Source: Hymenobacter sp. H14-R3 (GTDB lineage: Bacteria; Bacteroidota; Bacteroidia; Cytophagales; Hymenobacteraceae). From it: a stretch of DNA of 64,000 bases. The stretch is taken from contig NZ_JASITD010000027.1 of the NCBI RefSeq assembly GCF_030063445.1, positions 1 to 64,000 on the forward strand. The letters are read 5' to 3'. Positions 57,047 through 64,000 of the stretch are shown one piece after another. The notes beneath the pieces are model-generated. The model did no database searches, was not told the origin of the DNA, and worked only from the letters and a program-made list of their open reading frames with translations. Position numbers and translations under genes: made by a program. The stretch's first letter is position 1, and each line of letters starts with the position of its first letter.

Positions 57047-57301
57047 CTACCCGGCGATTTTGGCGCTGCGCTCCTTCACTTGCTCGCGGCGCTTGTGCTC
57101 GGCCTCGGCGGCGGTCAGGAAGGCTTCTACCAGCTCCTTCCGGCCGCTGCGGCCGTTGACGACCTGGTACATAGTGGAGCGGCTGACGGTGATTCCCTGC
57201 TCGGAAAGGGCGGCAATGGCATCCTTAACGACTGACTGGCCAGGACCTAGCCGTTCGAGCACCTTTTGCAATTCGGTGGGCTCTTTTGTATTTCTGTCCA
57301 T
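57047..57301 (-). CDS. Cro-like small regulator, 84 aa
   Basis: Starts MDRNTKEPTELQKVLERLGP at 57301, with an HTH-like stretch VKDAIAALSEQGITVSRSTM followed by YQVVNGRSGRKELVEAFLTA. First gene of the early operon and divergent from the S24 repressor, the usual place of Cro. The longer frame from 57406 would cover the operator region and is rejected. Confidence 0.65.
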   Translation of the reverse strand: MDRNTKEPTELQKVLERLGPGQSVVKDAIAALSEQGITVSRSTMYQVVNGRSGRKELVEAFLTAAEAEHKRREQVKERSAKIAG

Positions 57302-57412
57302 GTTCGTGTGTATTCTAGTTGTAGTTGCGTACATTTGCTTTGGCGAGCTAGCCAAGACTGTACAAACATACACGCACCAAGGCGTAAGTATGGCACCTGA
57401 ATACACTTTTTT
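57302..57412. promoter_or_regulatory. Divergent promoter / operator region of element B
   Basis: TACATTTG (57330-57337, plus strand) and TATGTTTG (57363-57370, minus strand) both fit TAnnTTTG and point toward the repressor and the early operon. GTGTATTC (57307) and GAATACAC (57400) form an outer inverted pair, a likely repressor site. Confidence 0.6.
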
Positions 57413-58318
57413 ATGGAAGCCACTGCCACTGTAACGGACCGCATAAAATCGCTATTGGGTCATTATAGCTTGAATGCCAATAGTGTAACCCAGAAATTGG
57501 GGTATTCTACTACGAGCAAAATGTACAAAATTTTGCAGGGAGCAGAGCCAAGTTTTCCTACTCTGGTCGATTTCTTGAAAACCTTTCCGGCCGTGTCGAG
57601 CGACTGGCTTCTATTGGGTCAGGGGGCGATGCTGCGTGAGGGCGCGAGAGCGGCCTCCGCCGGAGACGAGGTTGCTTCTACCAAAGTGGTCGCGCCGGCG
57701 AAGTATGAGACGAGTCACAGCGACGCGCTTAAAGTGCTGACGGTGACTGTGGACAAGAACGGGGAAGAAAATACGGTGCTGTTTCCGCGTGAGGCGCAGG
57801 CCGGTTACCCTTCCCGAATGAATGATGCGGTGTACCTCCAGGATATGACGCCCTACCACATCCCTGGCTTCGAGGGTGGCACTTACCGGGCTTTTGAGGT
57901 GGACGGGCTGAGTATGTCGCCCACCTTCGGCAACCGCGATATCGTGGTGTGCAGCTTCGTAGAACGTTGGCACCTGCTTAAGCCCTGGGAGTGCTACGTG
58001 GTAGTGACGCAGGAAAACCTGCTGCTCAAGCGCATTAGCGACGTTATCACGGACCGGCGCGGGACGGTGGAGCTGTTCTCCGACAATCCTGGCTACGACC
58101 CCTACCGGCTGCCGGTATCGGACCTGGTGCAGCTGTGGCAGGTGCGCGGCTACCTCTCCACGGCCGTGCCGCCCCGGCCCGACCGGCAAGGGCACGTTAT
58201 GGAGCGCCTGCAGGAAGTCATCGAGTTGCTGGGCCACGACTACCACGAGGTACGGCGGTATTTGGAAGAAAGCGCCCAGGCCGCGGCTTCGCAGCAGAAG
58301 GCCGCGCTATCCTCCTAA
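57413..58318 (+). CDS. Phage repressor with S24 (LexA-like) autopeptidase, 301 aa
   Basis: An N-terminal HTH (SLNANSVTQKLGYSTTSKMY; ILQGAEPSFPTLVDFLKTFP) is followed by an S24 domain with the nucleophile in FEVDGLSMSPTFGNRDIVV (Ser167) and the general-base Lys in NLLLKRISD (near 206). It should keep element B silent and cleave itself when DNA is damaged. The C-terminal 35 residues are an extra helix. It lies just inside the right end of the element. Confidence 0.9.
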   Translation: MEATATVTDRIKSLLGHYSLNANSVTQKLGYSTTSKMYKILQGAEPSFPTLVDFLKTFPAVSSDWLLLGQGAMLREGARAASAGDEVASTKVVAPAKYETSHSDALKVLTVTVDKNGEENTVLFPREAQAGYPSRMNDAVYLQDMTPYHIPGFEGGTYRAFEVDGLSMSPTFGNRDIVVCSFVERWHLLKPWECYVVVTQENLLLKRISDVITDRRGTVELFSDNPGYDPYRLPVSDLVQLWQVRGYLSTAVPPRPDRQGHVMERLQEVIELLGHDYHEVRRYLEESAQAAASQQKAALSS

Positions 58319-58337
58319 AGTAGGTGTCAGGGGTAAA

Positions 58338-58360
58338 CGCCCCCTATTACGCCCCCTACT
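58338..58360 (+). promoter_or_regulatory. Paired integrase arm-type sites, right
   Basis: CGCCCCCTATTACGCCCCCT: two ACGCCCCCTA units 13 bases apart, matching the pair at 27017-27039. Confidence 0.5.
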
Positions 58361-58441
58361 AAAATAGAATCACTGTTACTTGTGCTGTAAGTGACTGATA
58401 TAAAATAGTTTACCGAGTCTTCCGAGTTGTAAGTTTTGTCA

Positions 58442-58455
58442 CCGTCTCTGGTACA
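58442..58455 (+). repeat. attR core candidate
   Basis: CCGTCTCTGGTACA, identical to 26880-26893, 82 bases outside the right arm sites. Confidence 0.65.
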
Positions 58456-58457
58456 CA

Positions 58458-58496
58458 AAGAAGACCCGCTTGCACATGCTGCAAGCGGGTCTTCTT
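58458..58496. terminator. Strong intrinsic terminator
   Basis: AAGAAGACCCGCTTGCA (58458-58474) pairs perfectly over 17 bp with 58480-58496. It lies 12 bases beyond the stop of the esterase gene and protects chromosome and element from each other's transcription. Confidence 0.85.
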
Positions 58497-58508
58497 GCTT
58501 ACTGGTAG

Positions 58509-59093
58509 CTAGGCCGCTACTTGCAGTAGTGGCGCAAGCACCGCCCACACGTTGGCGGCCAGCAGGCGCTGGCCGGCGGCGTTGGGGTGCACGCGGTCGG
58601 CTAGGTTGAGGTGGGGCTGGCCCAGCACGCCCGCTAGCAGTGAGGGTATTGATACCGCACCTTCGGCCTCGGCCAGGGTGCGAAACAGCCCGCCAAACTC
58701 CTGCGCGTAGCGGCTGAGGCCGGGCAGGCCCAGCGGCCCCAGGTCGAAAGGCACTTCCAGGCCCGCTAGCAATAGCTGCGCCGTTGGAAATTGTCGCCGC
58801 ACCTCGGCTAGGATAGTGCGTAGGTTGGCTACCGTTTCGCGCACGGGTAGGCCCCGTAGGCCATCATTGGCCCCTAAGGCCAGCATAAATATATCGGGGG
58901 CCTGGCGGGCCAGCACTGAGGCTAGGCGCTGGCGACCGCCGGCACTGGTTTCGCCGCTCACGCCGTAGTTGAGGGCGCGGTAGGGGAGATGGGCCGCATT
59001 AAGCTTTTCCTGAATGCGGGCCGGGAAGCTATCGGCGGCCGGCAGGCCGTATCCGGCCGTGAGGCTGTCGCCAAAAAAAATAATGTTCTTCAT
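58509..59093 (-). CDS. GDSL-type arylesterase / lysophospholipase (TesA-like), 194 aa
   Basis: SGNH hydrolase: block I IIFFGDSLTAGYGLPAADSF (Ser nucleophile), block II NYGVSGETSAGG (Gly), block III LALGANDGLRG (Asn) and block V ADRVHPNAAGQRL (Asp-x-x-His). It hydrolyses ester bonds in acyl or aryl esters. Start at ATG 59093 (MKNII); no signal peptide. Chromosomal gene at the edge of element B. Confidence 0.92.
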   Translation of the reverse strand: MKNIIFFGDSLTAGYGLPAADSFPARIQEKLNAAHLPYRALNYGVSGETSAGGRQRLASVLARQAPDIFMLALGANDGLRGLPVRETVANLRTILAEVRRQFPTAQLLLAGLEVPFDLGPLGLPGLSRYAQEFGGLFRTLAEAEGAVSIPSLLAGVLGQPHLNLADRVHPNAAGQRLLAANVWAVLAPLLQVAA

Positions 59094-59138
59094 AAAAAGC
59101 CGCCCCGCCACTCGGCTTCAAAAGCCAGCGGCGGGGCG
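59094..59138 (-). terminator. Terminator or attenuator abutting the esterase start
   Basis: AAAAAGC-CGCCCCGCC pairs with GGCGGGGCG. On the minus strand the T5 tract ends directly at the esterase ATG (59093), so the hairpin may both end carotenoid transcription and limit the esterase. Confidence 0.7.
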
Positions 59139-59255
59139 TTCTAAAATTGTAAATCAAAAATAATCAGCGTATTACGTGGGCCGGGCTGCTGGGGATGGTT
59201 GTCAGCCCTCTGGCTATCAAACGCAGAAAAGACGCGGAAAATTTCGCTTTTTTGC

Positions 59256-59924
59256 TCAGGGCGCCAGCATGGTGAGGCCGAAGAAGAAGAGCAGCTGCAC
59301 CAGGTACACCAGCGGCGCCAAGGCGTTGCGCTTGGGAAAGGGCGAGCGCACGAAAAGCGCCTGCGTGAGTAGGGCCAGCAAAAACCAGTCGCGGAAATTG
59401 CGCAGCGGCACCAGCTCGCCCGTCCAGTGCCAGAAGTCGTAGCGGCCGGCCACGGGCTCCATGCACAGGTCGAGGCCCACCATAAGCACGGCCCCCAGCA
59501 GCACCCGCACCAGGGCGGGTACCCGCACGTAGGTCATCAGCATGCCAGCTAAGTACGTGACCATTACCCAATTAAGGCCAATAAGCCAGGGCGTGCCCAT
59601 GTACTTCGGCCCCAGCGTGGCCCCGTAGGTGTAGTGCCCAAACAGCAGCCCGGTGTTGGTGCCCACTATCTCGGCCACCATGCCCAGCAGAAATACCTGG
59701 GCCACAAAAAGCCAGAATACCAGGTTGCGCCCCGGTTGGAAAGCCGCGAGTAGCCCCAGCGTAAGTACCAGGGTAAGTGGCGTATAGGTGAGGTAAAACG
59801 ACTTATCCTCGCTGAAAGCCAGCCCCACGAAGCCCGTGAGGTGAAACAACACTATCACCCCCTGCGCTATCCGCAGCCGCAGGGTAGAGGCGGCCGGGGA
59901 CATGGGTAAATTTGAAAACTCCAT
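59256..59924 (-). CDS. cruF: Carotenoid 1,2-hydratase, CruF family, 222 aa
   Basis: An integral membrane protein with six to seven hydrophobic segments and the family pattern VFLLGMVAEIVGTNTGLLFG, GHYTYGATLGPKYMGTPWLI and LCMEPVAGRYDFWHW. CruF adds water to the C-1,2 double bond of psi-end carotenoids on the way to myxol- or flexixanthin-type pigments. It follows the desaturase gene by 93 bases. A second Met (MSPAAS) seven codons in is an alternative start. Confidence 0.88.
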   Translation of the reverse strand: MEFSNLPMSPAASTLRLRIAQGVIVLFHLTGFVGLAFSEDKSFYLTYTPLTLVLTLGLLAAFQPGRNLVFWLFVAQVFLLGMVAEIVGTNTGLLFGHYTYGATLGPKYMGTPWLIGLNWVMVTYLAGMLMTYVRVPALVRVLLGAVLMVGLDLCMEPVAGRYDFWHWTGELVPLRNFRDWFLLALLTQALFVRSPFPKRNALAPLVYLVQLLFFFGLTMLAP

Positions 59925-59952
59925 ATTTTATGAATTGTGAGTTATGAATTGC

Positions 59953-59999
59953 GAGGTGTGAATGAAGCCAGCGGGAAAGCAGCCCTCAATTCACACCTC
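59953..59999. repeat. Inverted repeat between carotenoid genes
   Basis: GAGGTGTGAAT (59953-59963) and ATTCACACCTC (59989-59999). It may act as a processing or weak terminator element between the two genes. Confidence 0.6.
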
Positions 60000-60017
60000 A
60001 CGACGCACAAGTCACAA

Positions 60018-61514
60018 TTAATCAATTAGCTCGGCCACGATTTTGGCCGAAAGTAAACACAACGGAATGCCGCCGCCCGGATGCACCGAGCCGCCGCAAA
60101 AGTACAGTCCCGGCAGCCGGCCCGAAAAGTTGGGGTGCCGCAAAAATGCCGCCAGCGCATTATTGCTGGAGCTGCCATAAAGCGCACCCCCAAACGACGA
60201 CGTATCGGCCGCGATACCGGGGGGCGTCCATACTTTTTCGGCCTTGATAAGGGGCTCTAGGTCAGTGCCTAATGTTTTGCTGAGCTTGGCCAGCACCACG
60301 CGGCGCGTGTGGGCGGCGAGGGTGGCCCAGTCCTGGCCCTCGTCGTGGGGCACGTTCACCATCACAAACCAGTTTTCGTGGCCGGCGGGGGCATCGGCGG
60401 GCGTTTTTTTGGAGGTGATGTTGACGTAGATGGTCACGTCGTCGGCCACGGTTTTTGCCTGAAAAATGGCGTCGAACTCGGCCTTGTAATCAGTTGAGAA
60501 GAAGATATTGTGCAGGTCGAGCTCGGCAAACTCGCGGGCGATGCCCCAGTAAAAGATGAGCGCCGACGACGAGCGCGGTTGGCTCAGGGTGCGCTCGGGG
60601 GCTGGCTGGCTGGGCAGCAGGCGGCGGTAGGTGGGCACCACGTCCATGTTGCTGACCACCTGCGTAAAGTCGTAGATATCGAGGTCGGTGCGCAGGCCCG
60701 TGATGAGGGAGCCGGCCGTCAGAATCTCGCGCACCGGCTCGTTGAACCGGAATTTCACCCCAAACTCCTCCGCCAGCCGGTGCAGGCTGCTGGCAATGGC
60801 GTAGATGCCGCCCTCGGGGTAAAACGCGCCGATGCCGTGCTCGAGGTGCGGAATGAGCGAGAGCGTGGCCGGCGCCTGGTAGGGGTCGGAGCCGTTGTAA
60901 GTAGCGTAGCGGTCAAAGAGTTGCACCAGGCGCGCATCCTGGCCAAACGCTTTTTCGTGGCGCGCGTGCATGGTGCCCGTGAGGCCCAGGCTAGGCAGGG
61001 CGGCCACGGCCTTCAGGGTTTCGGCGCTGAGGTAGGTGCCGGCTTTATGCAGCGACTTGTGCAAAAAGGTGCCCGCCGTGGCGTCGTAGGCCCGGCCGCT
61101 GCGGGCCAGAAACTGCGCCACGGCAGCGGCCGGCGTGCCCAGCTTCTCCTCAACCTCGGCGGCAAACCGGGCGGCGTCGGCCCAGGCGGTGAGGCGCGTG
61201 CCGTCGGCAAAAAAGTAGTTGGTGATGGGGTCGAGGCGCTCATAACGGAAGTAGTCGGCCGGGTCGCGGTGGGCCAGCCGGAAGACATCGTCCACCAGCT
61301 GCGGCAGCGTGAACAGCGACGGCCCCGCGTCGAAGCGGTAGCCACCGGGCAACTCAAACTGGTGCATTTTGCCCCCAAACGAGCCGCTGGCCTCAAATAC
61401 CGTGACCGGGTGCCCGGCCACCACCAGCCGCGCCGCGGCGGCCAGCCCCGCCACGCCCGCGCCAATAATGGCCACAGGCTGACGGGTGGGCGAAAGTTTC
61501 TTTTTCGTAAACAC
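60018..61514 (-). CDS. crtD: CrtI-family carotenoid desaturase, probably CrtD, 498 aa
   Basis: An N-terminal FAD-binding fold (VAIIGAGVAGLAAAARLVVA; VTVFEASGSFGGKMHQFEL) and the C-terminal family signature FCGGSVHPGGGIPLCLLSAK. CrtI-type enzymes desaturate phytoene; those next to cruF usually are 1-hydroxycarotenoid 3,4-desaturases (CrtD). Adjacency is the only reason to prefer CrtD over CrtI here. Length is normal. The cofactor is FAD and the enzyme is membrane-associated. Confidence 0.82.
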   Translation of the reverse strand: MFTKKKLSPTRQPVAIIGAGVAGLAAAARLVVAGHPVTVFEASGSFGGKMHQFELPGGYRFDAGPSLFTLPQLVDDVFRLAHRDPADYFRYERLDPITNYFFADGTRLTAWADAARFAAEVEEKLGTPAAAVAQFLARSGRAYDATAGTFLHKSLHKAGTYLSAETLKAVAALPSLGLTGTMHARHEKAFGQDARLVQLFDRYATYNGSDPYQAPATLSLIPHLEHGIGAFYPEGGIYAIASSLHRLAEEFGVKFRFNEPVREILTAGSLITGLRTDLDIYDFTQVVSNMDVVPTYRRLLPSQPAPERTLSQPRSSSALIFYWGIAREFAELDLHNIFFSTDYKAEFDAIFQAKTVADDVTIYVNITSKKTPADAPAGHENWFVMVNVPHDEGQDWATLAAHTRRVVLAKLSKTLGTDLEPLIKAEKVWTPPGIAADTSSFGGALYGSSSNNALAAFLRHPNFSGRLPGLYFCGGSVHPGGGIPLCLLSAKIVAELID

Positions 61515-61622
61515 TAGCTTACTAACCGCCAGGCCGGGGGGATAAGTTTGCCCCCGCCCGCCGAAAATACGCGCTACCTTCGCGGCGGTTTACTGCTGCT
61601 TCGATTTTTTATAAATCAACCA

Positions 61623-61796
61623 GCGGCCGGTTTTCGACTGCCCGCCGGGCGGCCGGAATGAAAAGGGAAGCGGGTGAAACTCCCGCACAGACGCGCTACT
61701 GTAAGTACCCACCCAGTGCCACCCCGCAAATTTCCATTGGCTTCGGCCGAGAAGGAGGGGATGGCATGGTACGAAGTCAGGAGACCTGCCGGCCGC
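61623..61796 (+). ncRNA. Cobalamin riboswitch aptamer
   Basis: The conserved blocks of B12 aptamers are present in order: GGGAAGCGGGTGAAACTCCC, CACAGACGCGCTACTGTAAG, and the B12 box GTCAGGAGACCTGCC. GCGGCCGG (61623-61630) and CCGGCCGC (61789-61796) form the closing stem. It binds adenosylcobalamin or a relative and lowers expression of the gene downstream. Confidence 0.93.
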
Positions 61797-61924
61797 CATT
61801 TGATGCTTCCTCCGCGCTTTGGGGCTCCGCATCAGGTTTGGCACGCCGGCGGGCCGGCTACTGCGCGCGCGGTGGCCGGGCCGGGCGTAGCTGGGTCTGA
61901 ATGAGTGCTTTAGCAAGATAAGGG

Positions 61925-61967
61925 AAGGTGAAAAACAAGCGCCGTGGCCGCGTCACCTTTTCTTTTT
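61925..61967 (+). terminator. Riboswitch expression-platform terminator
   Basis: AAGGTGA (61925-61931) and TCACCTT (61953-61959) pair, followed by TTTCTTTTT. It lies between the aptamer and the thioesterase ATG, suggesting transcriptional control. Confidence 0.65.
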
Positions 61968-61974
61968 CAGCCCC

Positions 61975-62370
61975 ATGCCAGCCCTCGCCGACCAGATTGC
62001 CCGCGCCGAAACGCGCATCTTTAAAGCCGTTTTTCCGAACACCACCAACCACTACGATACGCTCTTTGGCGGGGCCACGCTCATGCTCATGGACGAGGTG
62101 GCCTTCATCACGGCTACTCGCTTCTCGCGCCTCAAAATGGTGACGGTTTCCTCCGATAAAGTGGATTTTACGCACCCCATTCCCGGCGGTACACTGGTCG
62201 AACTCATTGGTAATGTGGTGCATGTGGGCCGCACCAGCCTGCAAGTGCGCGTCGAACTGTTCGTAGAGCAGATGTACGCCGAGGGTCGGCTGCTGGCCGT
62301 AACCGGCTCGTTCACGTTCGTAGCCGTGGACGAGCAGCGCCGCCCCACGCCGATTAGGCCGGTGGAATAG
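61975..62370 (+). CDS. Acyl-CoA thioesterase, hotdog fold, 131 aa
   Basis: YciA/BACH-like thioesterase: FPNTTNHYDTLFGGATLMLM (the Asn-His and Gly-Gly of the active site), DEVAFITATRF (Asp) and VDFTHPIPGGTLVELIGNVV. It hydrolyses acyl-CoA to free acid and CoA. It lies directly behind a cobalamin riboswitch and terminator with no gene between them, which is unusual, as these riboswitches mostly control B12 uptake or B12-independent isoenzymes. Confidence 0.9.
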   Translation: MPALADQIARAETRIFKAVFPNTTNHYDTLFGGATLMLMDEVAFITATRFSRLKMVTVSSDKVDFTHPIPGGTLVELIGNVVHVGRTSLQVRVELFVEQMYAEGRLLAVTGSFTFVAVDEQRRPTPIRPVE

Positions 62371-62443
62371 TAGCGCGGACTTTCAGTCCGTGTCTGAGCC
62401 TCTTCGTGCAAGCCAGCTACTCGCGGACTGAAAGTCCACGCTA
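62371..62443. repeat. Extragenic palindrome
   Basis: TAGCGCGGACTTTCAGTCCG (62371-62390) and CGGACTGAAAGTCCACGCTA (62424-62443) form a long stem with one mismatch, and each arm is itself partly palindromic (GGACTnnnAGTCC). It fills the gap between two convergent genes. I associate this type with Hymenobacter genomes. Confidence 0.75.
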
Positions 62444-62444
62444 C

Positions 62445-63638
62445 CTATTCTACCGCCAGCACGAGGCCCTTTAAATACGCGCCCTCGGGGTGGAACAAGC
62501 TCACTGGATGGTCGGCCGGCTGCGTGAGCCGGTGCAGGATGCGCGCCGGCCGGCCGGCCTCGATGGCGGCGGCCAGCACCGCGCCTTCAAACAGCTCAGG
62601 GCTAACTACTTGCGAGCACGAGAAGGTGAACAGTAGCCCGCCCGGCGCGAGGTGCGCAATGCCGGCCGCGTTGAGGCGCTTGTAGCCCATGAGGGCGGCG
62701 TGGCGGGCGCTGAGGTGCTTGGCAAACGCGGGCGGGTCGAGCACGAGCAGGTCGTACTCGGCCGAGTGGCTTTTGAGGAAGGTGAGCACGTCGTCGGGGT
62801 AGGCGGCGTGACGGTCGGCGTGGTGCGAAAGCTCGGCGTTGCGCTCAGTTAAGGCAATGGCTTTCTTGCTGCTATCGACGGAGTGCACCAGCTCGGCCCC
62901 GGCTTCGAGGGCGTATACCGAGAAGCCGCCGGTGTAGCAAAACGTGTTGAGCACGCGGCGGCCGGGCGAGTAGCGGGCCAGCAGGGCGCGGTTGTCGCGC
63001 TGGTCGATGAAGAAGCCGGTTTTCTGGCCCGTCTCCCAGTCGACGGCAAACTGGTGGCCGTTTTCGTGCACCAGGTGCTCCTGGCCGGTGCTTTCGCCGA
63101 AGAGGTAGCCGTTCTTGTTGTCGCCCACGGCGTGGCCGGGCGTGGTTTCGGCGCTCTTGTCGTAGATGGCGCGCAGCTTGTTGCCAAACACAACTTGCAG
63201 GGCATCAGCTATTTCGGGGCGGGCGCGGTACATGCCCACGCTGTGCGCCTGCACCACGGCCACATCGCCATACACGTCGATGATGAGGCCCGGCAAGCCG
63301 TCGCCCTCGGCGTGCACGAGCCGGAACACGTTGGTATCGGCCGTGCCCGTGAGGGCCAGGCGCTGACGCAGCGCGTAGGCATTGGCCAGGCGCTTCACCC
63401 AAAAATCGGGGGTCGGCAGCTCGGCTTCCGGCCCAAAATCGAGCATGCGCACCGCAATGGAGCCGCTGCCTGAGTAGTGGCCCACGCCCAGCAATTCGCC
63501 TGCCTGGGTCTCGATGCGCACGGCCGCGCCCTCGGCTGGCTCGCCCAGTGCGCGGGCAATGGCCCCCGAAAATACCCAAGGGTGGCGGCGGCGCAGGGAG
63601 TGGTCTTTTCCGTTTTTGAGGACGATGGTGGCGGGCAT
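62445..63638 (-). CDS. rlmI: 23S rRNA (cytosine) methyltransferase, RlmI family, 397 aa
   Basis: An N-terminal PUA domain (LKNGKDHSLRRRHPWVFSGA; GELLGVGHYSGSGSIAVRML) precedes a SAM-dependent methyltransferase with KTGFFIDQRDNRALLARYSP, VLNTFCYTGGFSVYALEAGA and LLVLDPPAFAK; a late Cys in FTFSCSQVV completes the m5C type. RlmI-type enzymes methylate 23S rRNA. Start at ATG 63638 (MPATIVLKNG); an upstream ATG lies within the repeat DNA and is rejected. The specificity is inferred from the family. Confidence 0.9.
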   Translation of the reverse strand: MPATIVLKNGKDHSLRRRHPWVFSGAIARALGEPAEGAAVRIETQAGELLGVGHYSGSGSIAVRMLDFGPEAELPTPDFWVKRLANAYALRQRLALTGTADTNVFRLVHAEGDGLPGLIIDVYGDVAVVQAHSVGMYRARPEIADALQVVFGNKLRAIYDKSAETTPGHAVGDNKNGYLFGESTGQEHLVHENGHQFAVDWETGQKTGFFIDQRDNRALLARYSPGRRVLNTFCYTGGFSVYALEAGAELVHSVDSSKKAIALTERNAELSHHADRHAAYPDDVLTFLKSHSAEYDLLVLDPPAFAKHLSARHAALMGYKRLNAAGIAHLAPGGLLFTFSCSQVVSPELFEGAVLAAAIEAGRPARILHRLTQPADHPVSLFHPEGAYLKGLVLAVE

Positions 63639-63667
63639 GGCTACTGAGTGTGAATTGCAGCTACAAA

Positions 63668-63770
63668 GGTCGTCATGCCGACCGTAGGGAAGCATCTCGC
63701 CCGCCTCGTTGCTAACCCCGGGGTTTACTGCCCCACGCGAGATGCTTTCTCGTGGTCTGCATGACGACCT
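63668..63770. repeat. Extragenic repeat with nested inverted repeats
   Basis: AGGTCGTCATGC (63668-63679) and GCATGACGACCT (63759-63770) are perfect end repeats; inside them AAGCATCTCGC (63690-63700) and GCGAGATGCTT (63737-63747) pair. The layout is that of a small palindromic repeat element, common in this group as I recall. Confidence 0.7.
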
Positions 63771-63776
63771 TTTATC

Positions 63777-64000
63777 TTACTTAAACCAACGCCGATACAC
63801 GGGTCCGCGCAACTTGAACTGCGCCCACATAGCGGGGTAAATCAGGAAATCGAGCCAGCGGCGGCCGGTGCTGAAGGTGATGTCCTCCACGATGACGCTG
63901 CCGCCGCCGCTGGGCGCGGGCTGAATGAGGTGGCGGTGCCGCCACTGCCGCAGCGGGGCGGGTAGGATTTGGCCTTCGTCTACGAAGTAGTGCGTGCCGT
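63777..64000 (-). CDS. SRPBCC-like protein, C-terminal part
   Basis: The frame enters from the window edge as THYFVDEGQILPAPLRQWRH and ends FKLRGPVYRRWFK. It holds VIVEDITFSTGRRWLDFLIY, typical of the end of SRPBCC (START-like) ligand-binding proteins often annotated as cell-division inhibitors. The N-terminus is outside the window. The terminating TAA is at 63777-63779. Confidence 0.6.
   Translation of the reverse strand, partial: GTHYFVDEGQILPAPLRQWRHRHLIQPAPSGGGSVIVEDITFSTGRRWLDFLIYPAMWAQFKLRGPVYRRWFK

Larger units (their letters stand above)
26880..58455. mobile_element. Integrated element B with defence-like cargo
   Basis: Bounded by the 14-bp direct repeat CCGTCTCTGGTACA (26880-26893 and 58442-58455). 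A tyrosine recombinase lies just inside the left end, an S24 repressor just inside the right end, and similarly spaced CGCCCCC-type repeats lie inside both ends. Phage-type genes present: recombination, replication, holin-like, endolysin, repressor. Absent: terminase, portal, capsid and tail genes. Cargo: deiminase/GIY-YIG, PIN system, DarTG and a type III restriction operon. The size is about 31.6 kb. Confidence 0.7.

Noticed and set aside
61590-61916. A 108-codon minus-strand frame
   Set aside because: It is antisense to the cobalamin riboswitch and has no protein-like features.

Overview
The window is high-GC DNA that looks like a Bacteroidota chromosome, most likely Hymenobacter or a close relative. 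The support is a carotenoid pair (CruF-type hydratase and CrtI/CrtD-type desaturase), promoters of the TAnnTTTG type, Bacteroidota-specific phage families, and short extragenic palindromes of a kind I associate with Hymenobacter. I cannot place the species from sequence alone.

Region 1 (about 150-26,830) is a prophage, here called A, read almost entirely on the minus strand. From right to left it carries a small early block (23.1-26.1 kb), a very large primase-helicase (19.6-23.1 kb), an origin-like non-coding stretch (19.0-19.5 kb), a gene whose 3' end holds 21-bp tandem repeats, a tail fibre with a malectin-like end, an S49 head protease with a possible nested scaffold, the major capsid protein, a ParB-methyltransferase fusion, small and large terminase, the portal, and a tightly overlapping lysis-like cassette (1.5-3.7 kb). 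No tape-measure gene is visible, so the tail type is unclear; the left end lies outside the window or was not recognised. A small plus-strand HTH regulator (26.25 kb) faces away from the early block.

Region 2 (26,880-58,455) is a second integrated element, B, bounded by a 14-bp direct repeat with paired arm-type repeats just inside each end. It starts with a tyrosine recombinase and ends with an S24-type repressor. It carries a recombination block (37-41 kb: RecE-like nuclease, an SSB-like gene with a frameshift, DUF3846), a holin-like/M15 endolysin pair (43.2-44.0 kb) and a replication block (54.2-57.3 kb). I see no terminase, portal or capsid, so B is a satellite, a remnant, or a prophage whose virion genes were replaced by cargo. 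The cargo is defence-like: a pentein deiminase plus GIY-YIG-like nuclease pair beside the integrase; a PIN-domain protein with an unusually large partner; DarTG; and a type III restriction-modification operon with an ATPase-Toprim gene set between mod and res. The PIN/DarTG block is flanked by diverged copies of the same phage sequence. An AT-rich island (34.7-36.6 kb) encodes a secreted metzincin and a second exported protein.

Region 3 (58.5-64 kb) is ordinary chromosome: a GDSL esterase, carotenoid genes, a cobalamin riboswitch in front of an acyl-CoA thioesterase, an RlmI-type rRNA methyltransferase and the end of an SRPBCC-like gene.
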